Positions 46,001 through 53,843 of a stretch of 64,000 bases of DNA are shown here, piece after piece. Within the stretch, counting starts at the first letter, position 1, and every line of letters begins with the position of its first letter. Below the pieces are notes generated by a model. It had not been told where the DNA came from. It did no database searches and was given only the letters and a program-made list of their open reading frames with translations. Origin of the DNA: Pirellulales bacterium. GTDB taxonomy: Bacteria; Planctomycetota; Planctomycetia; Pirellulales; Lacipirellulaceae. The position numbers were made by a program, and so were the translations under genes. The stretch is taken from assembly GCA_028279215.1 (NCBI GenBank), contig JANQOF010000054.1, positions 62,001 to 126,000 of the forward strand. The letters run 5' to 3'.

Positions 46001-47867
46001 GAACGTTGATTCCGTTGAATCCTGACGAGAGAATCTGCACTTGCGATTGGTTTCCGACGGAAACCCAGTTTTGGGCCAGTTCAACCGCCATCTTGGCGTC
46101 GATGGCGCCGTGGCCATAGCCGTAGTCGAACCCGTCGTGCACGAAGAATCCCGCCCCATTGTCCGAAAGTGCATATTGGAAGTCGGTCGAGTCGGGAACA
46201 CCACTCGCCATAATCACTCCGTTGTCGCCGCCGGGGTACGTGGGCCATTGATCCCCGATGGGTACACCAGCGTCTTCCAATGGATCGGTGAAGAACGGTC
46301 GGGTGTTCGTTTGCCAACCGCCTGAGTCAGTGAACCCGAAGTCCGTTGGGTCGATCTTACGAGACGAACGCGCCAAGATGTGCTGCACGTCGCGCATGGT
46401 TAGTTCAATGCCATTGTCGCGAGCGGCGCCAACGATCAGCGCAATCACGCCCGACGCAGCAGGCGCCGCGGCGGAGGTGCCGTTAAAGTTCTGCGTGTAG
46501 TCGGTATCGGCCAAGTAGTCGCGGCCAATCACGTCGTCATCGACGCCCGACTGGTTGTAGCCGGCTTCGCCTCGCAGGTCGGTGGTGAAGATCGATTTCG
46601 AACTGGGGCTGTTGCCGGTGGGCGCGGTGACAAACACACTTGGGCCGCCCTCGGCGTAGGGTACCGTCACATCGTCTTCGTCGAAGCCCGCCACCGAGAT
46701 GGTGTAGGGTGAGTTGGTCGTGCCAGAGTGATTGGCATTGTCGCCAGCCTGCGCATCATTACCCGACGAGAAGACCTGAATCGATCCCAGGCCGTCCCGC
46801 CCGAAGAACGCAGAATCGTTGAGTGCCTGCTGGATAGTGGGATCGGAGAATGCGATTCGCCCAGCGCTGAATCCCCAGCTATTGTTGTAGATGTCGACAG
46901 CGGGAACGCCGTTCTCGGACAGCATCCTGTAGGTGAGCGCCCCATAACGCGCGTCGTCCTCCGAACGATCGATTGGTATCACGTCGCCGGGGGGATTGGT
47001 GCTACCGATCAGCCGAATCCCGCCAATTGTGGCGTCGTAGGCCACGCCAGTAACGCCGGCGCCGTTGTCGCCCGCCGCACCGATAATGCCAGCAACGGCA
47101 GTACCGTGGGCGTCTTCATCGTCGCTCATGTCGCCGTTGCTACCGGGGTGCGGAAAGGGATCCCAATCCTTGAAGTCATAACTGTAGTAGGGATCGTAGT
47201 TGGGGCCAATATCGGGATGCACGTACTCCAAACCGTCGTCAATCACGGCAACCACTACACCTTCGCCGGTGGTATGCTTCCAAGCTTCCTCAGCGCGAAC
47301 ATCCGCCCCCCATACGCCGAAGTCGTCGAACTGATCGGGTCGGCTAATGATCTGGCCGGTATTGCGAAGATGCCACTGGTCGCGAACATGGGGATCGTTA
47401 GGCAAAGAGTGCTTTTCGATCGGCAACATGCCGCCCGGGTAGAAGTACTCGACGCCGTTCGTGCTGCTGAGAAGGTTGACTATACTCTGACCGCTAGTAC
47501 TTCCGGCGGAGACAATATACGTATCGGATATGGGCGAGAACTCAGACGCGAATAGTCCCGTTTGCGCAAAGAAAGTACCGACGTTGACACTCCCGTCGGT
47601 CCTTACGACCCAATAAGCCGCGTCGTCAAGCTGTTGGCTCGAGTACTGGGCCAAGTTGGCGGCCGCTTTGAAGGCAGTTTCGACGCGTCGATCTTGCGCT
47701 GCGGCAACGCCGCCGGGATCAGGCGTCGCATAGATCGGATCGACGGAGAACATGTAACGGTCTTCAAGCTTCTCGACGTTTCGCAGCTTGGGTCGTTGCG
47801 GGTTGATGCCGCCACGTTGCCTGCGAAATTTGCTACTCCATGACCGTTGCTTGCGTCGCTTGCTCAT
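43089..47867 (-). CDS. Giant subtilisin-like surface protease with dockerin-type C-terminus
   Basis: 1592 residues. The N-terminus is basic and carries the planctomycete export motif as LEDRYMFS (residues 35-42). The S8 peptidase domain has its triad at Asp210 (VVAVIDDGLEYVHPDI), His254 (DAHGTAVAGI) and Ser465 (FNGTSAAAPAASG). A P/Homo-B-like domain follows (VEWIEVSLNIAMDD, then WGERTEGVGTINP), then four or more SdrD_B-like modules (LDGFTIYLDADNS and others). A GEVEDYMV segment precedes two EF-hand dockerin-type loops (DYNNDNVVDQGDY and DGNGDGRVSFADY). The C-terminal 90 residues are acidic. Predicted to be exported and surface-associated. Confidence 0.92.
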   Translation of the reverse strand: MSKRRKQRSWSSKFRRQRGGINPQRPKLRNVEKLEDRYMFSVDPIYATPDPGGVAAAQDRRVETAFKAAANLAQYSSQQLDDAAYWVVRTDGSVNVGTFFAQTGLFASEFSPISDTYIVSAGSTSGQSIVNLLSSTNGVEYFYPGGMLPIEKHSLPNDPHVRDQWHLRNTGQIISRPDQFDDFGVWGADVRAEEAWKHTTGEGVVVAVIDDGLEYVHPDIGPNYDPYYSYDFKDWDPFPHPGSNGDMSDDEDAHGTAVAGIIGAAGDNGAGVTGVAYDATIGGIRLIGSTNPPGDVIPIDRSEDDARYGALTYRMLSENGVPAVDIYNNSWGFSAGRIAFSDPTIQQALNDSAFFGRDGLGSIQVFSSGNDAQAGDNANHSGTTNSPYTISVAGFDEDDVTVPYAEGGPSVFVTAPTGNSPSSKSIFTTDLRGEAGYNQSGVDDDVIGRDYLADTDYTQNFNGTSAAAPAASGVIALIVGAARDNGIELTMRDVQHILARSSRKIDPTDFGFTDSGGWQTNTRPFFTDPLEDAGVPIGDQWPTYPGGDNGVIMASGVPDSTDFQYALSDNGAGFFVHDGFDYGYGHGAIDAKMAVELAQNWVSVGNQSQVQILSSGFNGINVPAAELVVNNTITIPGGVGGLPGFGPYFDLWLAPPPDLPDPLPVNTRGAQSIPIVVPANYGVEWIEVSLNIAMDDAASSQLRLTLVSPDGTHSELTNWERATVKSPLGFGGSVVHTFTTNRHWGERTEGVGTINPITGDRVEPFNSDLYTDGNGVVTAGEWQLVIENWSTTSPATLDGIIDFHVTPTETVPNFGGPDLGGRIQGSIGLDINQDDAFNFTGVIATEDVTPTTGEAYIISSSDTDYEPMVGGIKVWVETDGNGMHDPGERYTYTSADGNYYFDLPWNPNHNNSLPGAELDYYVHFDMPTDEFGNAKYDIVGNAMHTHRIGIQNDDSIAAYHVESNFVLQPKTVAFEGNVFADFDLDGVQDFHDATVEEFRVFVDINENGVLDYRDINLNGVFDNGVDTPLEPMEYTAADGSFSVEMNTGINVPQDFFGNVLFLNDYYVGAEYYNLMVDYRDGWAPTGDDITAEGFAGSLGATPSPSLGFRRVYFDPAEAILDVPNDVLRFPTQLDFGVAPDLGSISGFVFKDVNQNGTRESGEEGLDGFTIYLDADNSINPDVTATFDTAEHTIITGANGNYLFENLAAGEYDIYVMPGPGYTYDDQTHPIGRHHLNRVLAPGQQLGDGTNGFVSFGFYSPSAPEPNSDWGDLGGTFLTTSADGGPSHGYVAGFHLGSNVTPDADGQPDTGAGLDANDDGVTFSSPIVAGELIRIDVEASTNVLFLQGWVDFNNNGAFDADEHLQFLNSSGVPIPFAYQPRLDTGMNELYIRVPDSVMGNALGARFRYGEGGHAQFNKPNGPAILGEVEDYMVAASVSTSFTPQLAGDYNNDNVVDQGDYQYWKQAFRSQDLTADGNGDGRVSFADYSVWRDNLGAVALPVQTIMAPLVAAPLTVGEFDTDGLGLIAATVDQASVEPIVASSNDATTTESVDFYYYELEMKNNLGSVELLGDLDAGDDEALVLALEEEFGDDV

Positions 47868-48181
47868 TGCGTATTGTTTCTCTCTGTAACCACCACCGTT
47901 TGATTCGCAGAACGTTGCCCTCTCTTGGGTTCCGCCGGCAGTAGGTAATCTGACTTTCTGTCCCTAAGTTCTTAAACGCGAATGCCTCGGATAAGTTCCA
48001 CCTTTGGCTCTCCACCCTATTCGCCCAGCCTCGCCAAACTGCCTGCAGACTCTGGCCAGGGTCTGCCACAGCTTGTCGGGTACATGATCCAGACTCTAGA
48101 CCTACCAGGAGGGTGGCCCGTTGGCCAATGGCTCTTCGTGGGAGGGATGGGTGGTTCCGTGCGGTCGTTCCGCCTTCATCG

Positions 48182-48210
48182 ATGGTATCAACAGGCAAAA
48201 GTAGTGTCAA
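48182..48210 (-). promoter_or_regulatory. Putative sigma-70 promoter for the giant protease
   Basis: On the minus strand, consensus TTGACA (48205-48210) and TACCAT (48182-48187) are separated by exactly 17 nt. The predicted start near 48175 lies about 308 nt before the protease ATG, so the mRNA would have an unusually long leader containing a GCAGAC/GTCTGC stem. Confidence 0.45.
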
Positions 48211-48386
48211 ATTATCTGCTGGAAACGGTTTACGTAGATCTCGCGACCTTACCCAATGCGCCGCTCGACGTCTTGAGAGCTCAGGGTACCGCGTTCGCGG
48301 CAGCTTAGCTGTTAGCTGTTCCACTCTGCCGGGAGGTGTCCAGCCTTGGGTGGCGGGTTTGCCTTCAAGTCGACCTGGCATTTTTG

Positions 48387-48405
48387 AAAAACCTTGACGG
48401 TTTTT
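48387..48405. repeat. AAAAACC-TTGAC-GGTTTTT hairpin
   Basis: A perfect 7-bp inverted repeat with a 5-nt loop lies in the divergent region before the barrel gene. With A and T tracts on either side it could terminate weakly in both directions. The TTGACG within it could also serve as a -35 box, but no -10 was found at the right distance. Confidence 0.35.
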
Positions 48406-48584
48406 CCGGGAATGCTGCTTTTTCGGCTCGCACCGGTCCGATAGTTCTTGCAGCCGTCCTCCTTAGGCACCGGGTGCTTGGGGGGAGGGCGTGACCCAGA
48501 CGCGCGGGGGGCGCATCTGGGGTTAGAATCAAACGCATGGCAAACCGCCGGGGGCGAGCTGCCAGCTTCGAGGGGGGAACTTTG

Positions 48585-50027
48585 ATGACCTGGGCTCCTT
48601 TTCAGGGAAGTCGTACGGCCGGCTGGGCGATCGCCCTGTTGTTTGTTGCGCCGGCAGTGGCCGTCGCGCAGGTGCAGCAGGCGTACTATCAGCCGCGCGG
48701 TGCATCAACACACCGAGCACAGTTTGCCAATTTCTTGCGGGGTGGCAGCGACGTTTGGATGGACGCTCATGGCGACCCGGTGGTGGTGCCGGCCAGCTAT
48801 TGCGGCGAGGCCTGTGGACCGATGGGTTGCTATGGCGGGGGCGGGTGCTACGGCGGCTGTGGTCCCATGGGACCAGGCGGTGGATGCGCCTGCTGTGCGC
48901 CCGGCAATGGGCCTTATCCTTACGGGCCGCCACCAGGCAATACGATGGCCCAGCCACCAGGCGGTTGGTCGGGTGAGTATTCGCCTTACATGCAGCCATG
49001 CGAGGAGGAGTGCGGTCGTGGGCACTGGCTTGGCGATTGTTGCCTATTGGGAGGCGGCGGTTTGTTCCGCCCGGTCGACCAATGCGGCCCGCACTTTTTC
49101 GACTTTTCGGCCGAAGCGGTTTATTGGAAGAAGGACCGCGCGGCCGACCCGAGGGTCATCTTTGCTACGATCGGCGTGACCAATGTTTCGGAGGGCTTCG
49201 ATCCGGCCCTTGCTTTAACCACCGACAACCTCGATCTCGATTATGAGCCTGGTATGCGACTCACGGCGCGCCACGACCTGGGGGCGTTGTCGTTCTTGGA
49301 AATCGCGTACTCCGGGCTCTATGAGTGGGGAGCCGTTTCGCAAATCGAAGGTGACGCGAACATCTTCACCGGATTCAGCGACTTCGGAATCAATCCACCC
49401 AACGGTGCGGGTCTCGACGCCACCGAGCAAGCCAACTTAGCTCGTGTCGAACTGCGCCACGAGTTACACAATGCCGAGATTAGCGTTCGCCGCTATTGGA
49501 TTGGATTCAATCCGCGAGTTACGGGTACTCTGTTAGCTGGTTTCCGCTACACGCGCCTGACCGATGAGCTTTCTCTGCGAACCATCGGTAACGCAGGCAA
49601 CGCGTTTATTCCATACCGCACCGAGAACGACTTGGTTGGTTTTCAGGGCGGCGGCGATGTGTGGGTTACCGTGCGGCAAGGTTGCCGTATTGGCGCGATG
49701 GGCAAGGCTGGTATCTACAACAATCGCATGGAGTCGACCGACAATGTGTACGCCTCGACTAGGGCCGACGTGTTGTTCGAGCAAGTCAAAGGCGACCGCG
49801 TGGCGTTCATTGGTGAAGGCGGCGTAAGCGTTGTGTGCGACCTTCTGCCAAGCTGGTCGTTCCGCGCCGGTTACGATGTGCTATTCATTAACACCGTCGC
49901 ACTGGCGGCGAATAACTTTGACTTCGATAACGAGATTTTCCTAGGTGGCACACGTACACCGGTGCTCCGCGAGGAGAGTTCCGCACTCTACCACGGAGCG
50001 AACATCGGCTTCGAACACGTGTGGTAA
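48585..50027 (+). CDS. Predicted outer-membrane beta-barrel protein (BBP7-like)
   Basis: 480 residues. The ATG at 48585 has GGGGGGAA upstream and starts the signal peptide (WAIALLFVAPAVAVA); an in-frame ATG 16 codons earlier is possible. After the signal comes a Gly/Cys/Pro-rich segment (about residues 75-130, with CYGGGGCYGGCG) and then FFDFSAEAVYWKKDRAADPR, which resembles the entry strand of planctomycete BBP7-type barrels. The rest alternates amphipathic strands and ends ALYHGANIGFEHVW, with the terminal aromatic residue typical of barrel proteins. The transcript likely ends at the hairpin at 50062-50099. Confidence 0.75.
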   Translation: MTWAPFQGSRTAGWAIALLFVAPAVAVAQVQQAYYQPRGASTHRAQFANFLRGGSDVWMDAHGDPVVVPASYCGEACGPMGCYGGGGCYGGCGPMGPGGGCACCAPGNGPYPYGPPPGNTMAQPPGGWSGEYSPYMQPCEEECGRGHWLGDCCLLGGGGLFRPVDQCGPHFFDFSAEAVYWKKDRAADPRVIFATIGVTNVSEGFDPALALTTDNLDLDYEPGMRLTARHDLGALSFLEIAYSGLYEWGAVSQIEGDANIFTGFSDFGINPPNGAGLDATEQANLARVELRHELHNAEISVRRYWIGFNPRVTGTLLAGFRYTRLTDELSLRTIGNAGNAFIPYRTENDLVGFQGGGDVWVTVRQGCRIGAMGKAGIYNNRMESTDNVYASTRADVLFEQVKGDRVAFIGEGGVSVVCDLLPSWSFRAGYDVLFINTVALAANNFDFDNEIFLGGTRTPVLREESSALYHGANIGFEHVW

Positions 50028-50061
50028 GCAGACCTTCGGGGGGAGGGACGCGCGAACCTAT

Positions 50062-50099
50062 GGCGGCGAATTCGGTCTTCTTATTCCGGATTCGCCGCC
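50062..50099 (+). terminator. Strong hairpin after the barrel gene
   Basis: GGCGGCGAAT pairs perfectly with ATTCGCCGCC, and TCGG/CCGG extends the stem inward to about 14 bp with one G-U pair, around a TCTTCTTATT loop. It starts 35 nt after the stop codon. No U-tract follows. Confidence 0.65.
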
Positions 50100-50142
50100 T
50101 CGCGCCGCTTGAATCGACTGTAGGCACAACCTGGATGCGAGG

Positions 50143-50148
50143 TATAAT
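50143..50148 (+). promoter_or_regulatory. Perfect -10 hexamer before hflX
   Basis: A consensus TATAAT lies 50 nt before the hflX ATG, centred in an 11-nt palindrome GGTATAATACC (50141-50151). No recognisable -35 sits 17 nt upstream, which suggests an activator or an extended element. Confidence 0.45.
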
Positions 50149-50198
50149 ACCAATGGATGGCGACGCCGATGGCTTAGCCGCCTAGGCTGCCCAGCACC

Positions 50199-51590
50199 AT
50201 GCCACGCACCACCAAAGGAGGCCCGATCCTCTTGCCAACGGACATCGATCGCAAACAGGGAGTCGATAGCGAAACTGCCGTACTCGTAGGTGTCGAGCTT
50301 CCTGGAACCAGTCGTAGCGAAGAACCTCTCGACGAACTTTCTGGCTTAGCCGAAACCGCCGGCGCCGAAGTGGTGGCCCGACTCACCCAGCGCCGCGAAA
50401 CGCCCGACAAAACGACTTATCTGGGCAAAGGCAAGCTCGACCAGCTTTCGCAACTGGTCAAAGGCACCGATGCGGACGTTGTGATCTTCGACAACGATCT
50501 TTCCCCGGCCCAGGTTCGCAACCTCGAGCAAACCGTTGGCGTCAAAGTTCTGGATCGGACCGAGCTGATTCTCGACATCTTCAGCACCCGCGCGCAAACC
50601 CACGAAGCCCGCTTGGCCGTGGAGCTTGCCCAGTTGGAGTACGCGCTGCCCCGACTCAAGCGGATGTGGACCCACTTGTCGCGCATGAAGATGGGCGTGG
50701 GCATGCGCGGACCAGGTGAGAAGCAATTGGAGACGGACCGCCGTTTGGTCGAAAAGCGAATCGTCGACCTGCGGCGTGAGTTGGAGAAGATTCACAAGCG
50801 GCGCGAACGGCAAGTCGAAGGGCGGCGCGACCACATGACCGTGTCGTTGGTCGGCTACACGAACGCTGGCAAGAGCACGCTAATGAACAAGATCACCGGC
50901 GCTGGCGTGCTCGCGCAGGACAAGCTGTTCGCCACGCTCGACACGCGAACTCGTCGCTGGAGTTTGCCAGGCTGGGGCCCCGTGTTGCTGAGCGACACGG
51001 TCGGATTCATCCGCGATCTACCTCACCGCTTGATCGCCAGCTTTAAGGCGACGCTCGAAGAAGCGCATCAGGCCGATTTGCTACTGCATGTGGCCGATGC
51101 GAGCAACCCGGTGGCGGTCGACCAAATTGCCGCGGTTTACGGCGTGCTCGAGGAACTGGGCATCGAGCAGAAGGACACGATCTTGGTGCTCAACAAAGTC
51201 GACAGCATCGAAGATAGCGCGCAACTCACCAAATTGCTCGACCGGTATCCGGCGGCGATCCCTGTTAGTGCTGCCACCGGCGATGGACTCGACAAGCTCA
51301 CTGCCGCAGTAAGCGACGCGCTGAGCATCAACTTCGTCGATGCCGACATCGAGCTTGCGATCGACAACGGGCGGCTTGCGGCGTTCATCGCCAAACATGG
51401 TGAGATCCTCAGTCGCACCCACAGCGGCGATCGCACCACAATTCATTGTCGTATGCCGCGTAAGTATTTGGGTCGCATTGATCAAAGCGAGGCAGCGATC
51501 CGAGAGCGATCGCCAATCCTTGGCGTGCCCGCAGACGATCAGTCGCAAGGCGGTGCATCGTATTCCAGCACCGTGGACGAAGTTGCCTGA
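50199..51590 (+). CDS. hflX: GTPase HflX
   Basis: Ribosome-associated GTPase of the HflX family, 463 residues, involved in rescuing or splitting stalled ribosomes under stress. The N-terminal HflX domain is visible (KTYLGKGKLDQLSQLVKGTD, then FDNDLSPAQVRNLEQ). The subdomain-joining helix is MRGPGEKQLETDRRLVEKRI. The G domain follows: G1 GYTNAGKST, G3 DTVGFIRDLPH, G4 NKVD. The C-terminal extension (about 370-463) is longer than the minimum. The stop overlaps the next gene's ATG by 1 nt, so translation is coupled to a dehydrogenase. Confidence 0.96.
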   Translation: MPRTTKGGPILLPTDIDRKQGVDSETAVLVGVELPGTSRSEEPLDELSGLAETAGAEVVARLTQRRETPDKTTYLGKGKLDQLSQLVKGTDADVVIFDNDLSPAQVRNLEQTVGVKVLDRTELILDIFSTRAQTHEARLAVELAQLEYALPRLKRMWTHLSRMKMGVGMRGPGEKQLETDRRLVEKRIVDLRRELEKIHKRRERQVEGRRDHMTVSLVGYTNAGKSTLMNKITGAGVLAQDKLFATLDTRTRRWSLPGWGPVLLSDTVGFIRDLPHRLIASFKATLEEAHQADLLLHVADASNPVAVDQIAAVYGVLEELGIEQKDTILVLNKVDSIEDSAQLTKLLDRYPAAIPVSAATGDGLDKLTAAVSDALSINFVDADIELAIDNGRLAAFIAKHGEILSRTHSGDRTTIHCRMPRKYLGRIDQSEAAIRERSPILGVPADDQSQGGASYSSTVDEVA

Positions 51591-52387
51591 TGGCTCGCCG
51601 TACGCTATCAGGGATGCGGGCGATCATCACGGGGGCATCGGGGGGAATCGGTCGCGCGTTGGCCTTAGAATTGGCGGGCCGCGGCGTTCGCTCGGTGCTC
51701 CTAGCACGCAGTAGCGACAAACTGGACGAAGTTCGCGACGCCACAGCGGAGATTGGCGAGCCCGCCATCGTGGTGGTGGGCGACGTGACCGATCCCGCGG
51801 CGCGTGACGAGGTCATCCAACTGGCCCGCAACGAGTTGGGCGGGCTCGACTTGCTGATCAACAACGCGGGCGTAAGCGCCAGCGGCACCTTTGCCGATGG
51901 GTCGCCCGCAGTGATGCAAGAGATTTTCGCAGTCAACTTCTTTGCTGCTGCCGAACTAACCCGCCACGCACTACCCATCCTCCGCGAGGGCAATCGGCCG
52001 ATGGTCGTGAACATTGGTTCGATTCTCGGGCATCGTGGCATTCCTTACACCAGTGAATACTGTGCAAGTAAGTTTGCGATGACCGGTTGGAGTCAATCGT
52101 TACGGGCGGAGTTGGCGTCCGAGGGCATCGACGTGCTATTGGTGTCGCCAGGCACCACGGAGACGGGCTTCGCCGACCATCTCGTCGAGCAGCGCATTCG
52201 CCTGCCGTGGGCGGGAATGAAGGGAGTTTCGGCCGAATACGTAGCCCTAGCCACGGCGCGGGCCATCGAACGAGGCAAACACGAAATCGTCCCCAACTGG
52301 CGCGGCTGGTGGATGCTGTTAGCCCATCGTGTTTCGCCGAGACTGGTCGACGCGGTGATGGCACGACTTGCTCGTAGGCGAAGATAG
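51590..52387 (+). CDS. Short-chain dehydrogenase/reductase
   Basis: 265 residues. NAD(P)-binding TGASGGIG lies at residues 13-20 with an Arg-rich N-terminus. The NNAG motif is LLINNAGVSASGTF. The catalytic Ser-Tyr-Lys set is IGSILGHRG and YTSEYCASKFAM (YxxxK as YCASK). The C-terminus ends MARLARRRR, strongly basic. It is translationally coupled to hflX by a 1-nt overlap, a linkage that does not suggest a shared pathway. The substrate cannot be assigned; DltE/SadH-like short-chain reductases look similar. Confidence 0.92.
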   Translation: MARRTLSGMRAIITGASGGIGRALALELAGRGVRSVLLARSSDKLDEVRDATAEIGEPAIVVVGDVTDPAARDEVIQLARNELGGLDLLINNAGVSASGTFADGSPAVMQEIFAVNFFAAAELTRHALPILREGNRPMVVNIGSILGHRGIPYTSEYCASKFAMTGWSQSLRAELASEGIDVLLVSPGTTETGFADHLVEQRIRLPWAGMKGVSAEYVALATARAIERGKHEIVPNWRGWWMLLAHRVSPRLVDAVMARLARRRR

Positions 52388-52420
52388 TTGATTATCACCG
52401 CCCGTAATAGCCGCACTTCA

Positions 52421-52530
52421 CCACCAAGACACGAAGAGCACCAAGAGCTGCAAAAACAGCGATTCAGGATTCCATTCTGTTGCAAAGTGGGATACTCCTG
52501 TTGTTCTTCGTGTGCTTGGTGCCTTAGTGG
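52421..52530. repeat. CACCAAG-type inverted intergenic repeat
   Basis: The left arm (52421-52448) reads CCACCAAGACACGAAGAGCA. The right arm (52503-52530) is its imperfect complement, containing TTCTTCGTGTGCTTGGTGCC. CTTGGTG/CACCAAG heptad repeats of this kind occur between genes in many bacteria. It lies between the SDR and the RluA-type gene and inside the upstream open frame of the latter. Confidence 0.65.
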
Positions 52531-52573
52531 TTCAACTTATTGTTTTGTTGCTTTGGATCGCTTCTCAGCCAGT

Positions 52574-53266
52574 ATGCTTAACAAATTGGAAGTTCTCTAC
52601 GACGATGGTCCTTGCCTGGTGGTCAACAAACCGGCTGGTTTGCTCACACAGGCGCCAGCGGGTATCGACAGCCTGGAAATCGTCGTGAAGGAATTCTACC
52701 GCTCACGAGAGGGCAAGGCGGGGTCGGACAATCTGTACCTGGGCATCATTCATCGCATCGATCGACCGGTGACGGGCGCCATCGTGTTTGCGCGTCACGT
52801 CCGCGCGGCTCAGCGTCTGGCAGCCCAGTTCCAAAACCGCACCGTCAGCAAGACTTATTGGGCGATGGTTGAAGGCCAAGTAACGCCCGACGAAGGTACT
52901 TGGGTCGATTACCTACACAAACGCCATGGTATGGCGCAGGCGATCGTGGTGCCTGAGGATGATTCGCGCGGCAAGAAAGCTATTCTGCATTACCGTGTTC
53001 TAGCGCACATGGATGCTCGCACGTGGCTGGAAATCGAACTCGAAACGGGCCGCACGCATCAAATCCGTGTGCAGTCGGCATCGAGGGGGCATGCGATACT
53101 TGGCGACTCGCAGTACGGTTCGACCGAGTCGTTTGGTCCGGCGTTCGACGACCCGCGCGATCAAGCCATCGCGCTGCACGCCGGCACGCTCGGCTTTCGC
53201 CACCCGATGCGCGACGAGCAAGTCGTCGTCGACGCGCCACTGCCGAGCTATTGGCCAGCTCTGTGA
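52574..53266 (+). CDS. RluA-family pseudouridine synthase
   Basis: Converts uridine to pseudouridine in rRNA or tRNA. The frame is open from 52388, but the upstream part is the CACCAAG repeat, so the ATG at 52574 is chosen. It gives 230 residues and the expected start EVLYDDGPCLVVNKPAGLLT. The catalytic Asp lies in GIIHRIDRPVTGAIVFA, matching the HRLDxxTSG motif. KTYWAMVEG and LETGRTHQIRVQ are also family landmarks. There is no S4 domain, so it is a short RluA/RluC/YqcB-like enzyme. The target site is unknown. Confidence 0.92.
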   Translation: MLNKLEVLYDDGPCLVVNKPAGLLTQAPAGIDSLEIVVKEFYRSREGKAGSDNLYLGIIHRIDRPVTGAIVFARHVRAAQRLAAQFQNRTVSKTYWAMVEGQVTPDEGTWVDYLHKRHGMAQAIVVPEDDSRGKKAILHYRVLAHMDARTWLEIELETGRTHQIRVQSASRGHAILGDSQYGSTESFGPAFDDPRDQAIALHAGTLGFRHPMRDEQVVVDAPLPSYWPAL

Positions 53267-53267
53267 G

Positions 53268-53687
53268 CTACGATCGGCTGCGGACGATCTTACGAAAGCA
53301 ATCGAGCGTCTCTTGGCTTACGTGGTGCTCGATGCCCTCGGCATCGACTCGTGCCGTCTCTTCACTAACGCCGATTGCCAATAGAAAGTCGAGAACCAGT
53401 TCGTGCCGGCGCTGCGATTCGCGGGCTAAGCGGCGGCCCCGCGCGGTGAGGGTGATTGGCCCGTACGGCCGTGTGTCGACTAAGCCCTCGTCCTTAAGCC
53501 GGGCGATGGTCTTGGTGACGGTCACATGGCTCACCTCGAACAGTCGAGCCAAGTCGGCGCCGCGGCACGCACCGTTTTCCTCTTCGAGCTGGGCGACCGC
53601 CTCGACGTAGTCCTCGGCCGTTTCGTTGGCGTGGTCGTGCCGGGTGCGGCTAAATTCGTTGGTGCCGCGTTTTTTGGCTCTCGTCAT
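53268..53687 (-). CDS. DtxR/MntR-type metal-dependent regulator
   Basis: 139-residue transcription factor of the DtxR superfamily. The winged helix includes ACRGADLARLFEVSHVTVTK followed by TIARLKDEGLV. The dimerisation and metal-binding helix follows: RRHELVLDFLLAIGVSEETARVDAEGIEHHVSQETLDCF. His and Glu spacing (GIEHHVSQE) fits the MntR metal site. There is no SH3-like third domain, as in MntR. It is convergent with the RluA gene (1 nt between stops). The divergent upstream promoter contains GGCTAAAC repeats that may be its operator. Confidence 0.9.
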   Translation of the reverse strand: MTRAKKRGTNEFSRTRHDHANETAEDYVEAVAQLEEENGACRGADLARLFEVSHVTVTKTIARLKDEGLVDTRPYGPITLTARGRRLARESQRRHELVLDFLLAIGVSEETARVDAEGIEHHVSQETLDCFRKIVRSRS

Positions 53688-53762
53688 GGCCGCTGCCGCC
53701 TAGGTAGGCCACCAATATGGGGGATTTGTCTACAAACATCAGCTTAGATCGCTGCAGCCCTC

Positions 53763-53818
53763 TTGACCAGCAGTTTACCCAAGGCTAAACTTCAGCCAAG
53801 ATTTAGCAGAGGCTAAAC
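53763..53818 (+). promoter_or_regulatory. Promoter with GGCTAAAC repeats, candidate MntR-type operator
   Basis: TTGACC (53763-53768) and TAAACT (53786-53791) are spaced by 17 nt and read toward the DUF1559 gene. GGCTAAAC occurs twice (53783-53790 and 53811-53818), 28 nt apart. TTCAGCC and TTTAGC half-sites lie between them. The first copy overlaps the -10 box, as expected for repression. Confidence 0.5.
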
Positions 53819-53843
53819 ATTTTGAATGGAGGAGAGGCACTTT

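Larger units (their letters stand above)
47868..48584. other. Long intergenic region upstream of the giant protease and barrel genes
   Basis: About 717 nt without a convincing gene. Open frames on both strands (for example 47833-48381 and 47982-48308) lack start context and protein-like composition. A putative minus-strand promoter at 48182-48210 would give the protease transcript a leader of about 300 nt. A short A/T-rich hairpin sits at 48387-48405. Confidence 0.6.

Noticed and set aside
47833..48381. Minus-strand ORF of 182 codons upstream of the giant protease
   Set aside because: It overlaps the protease start, lacks domain-like sequence and would cover the predicted promoter.
47960..48420. 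Known structured RNA (6S, RNase P, SRP, cobalamin or c-di-GMP riboswitch)
   Set aside because: None of the landmark motifs for these RNAs could be found on either strand.
52388..52573. N-terminal extension of the RluA-family protein
   Set aside because: It is formed by translation of a CACCAAG intergenic repeat.
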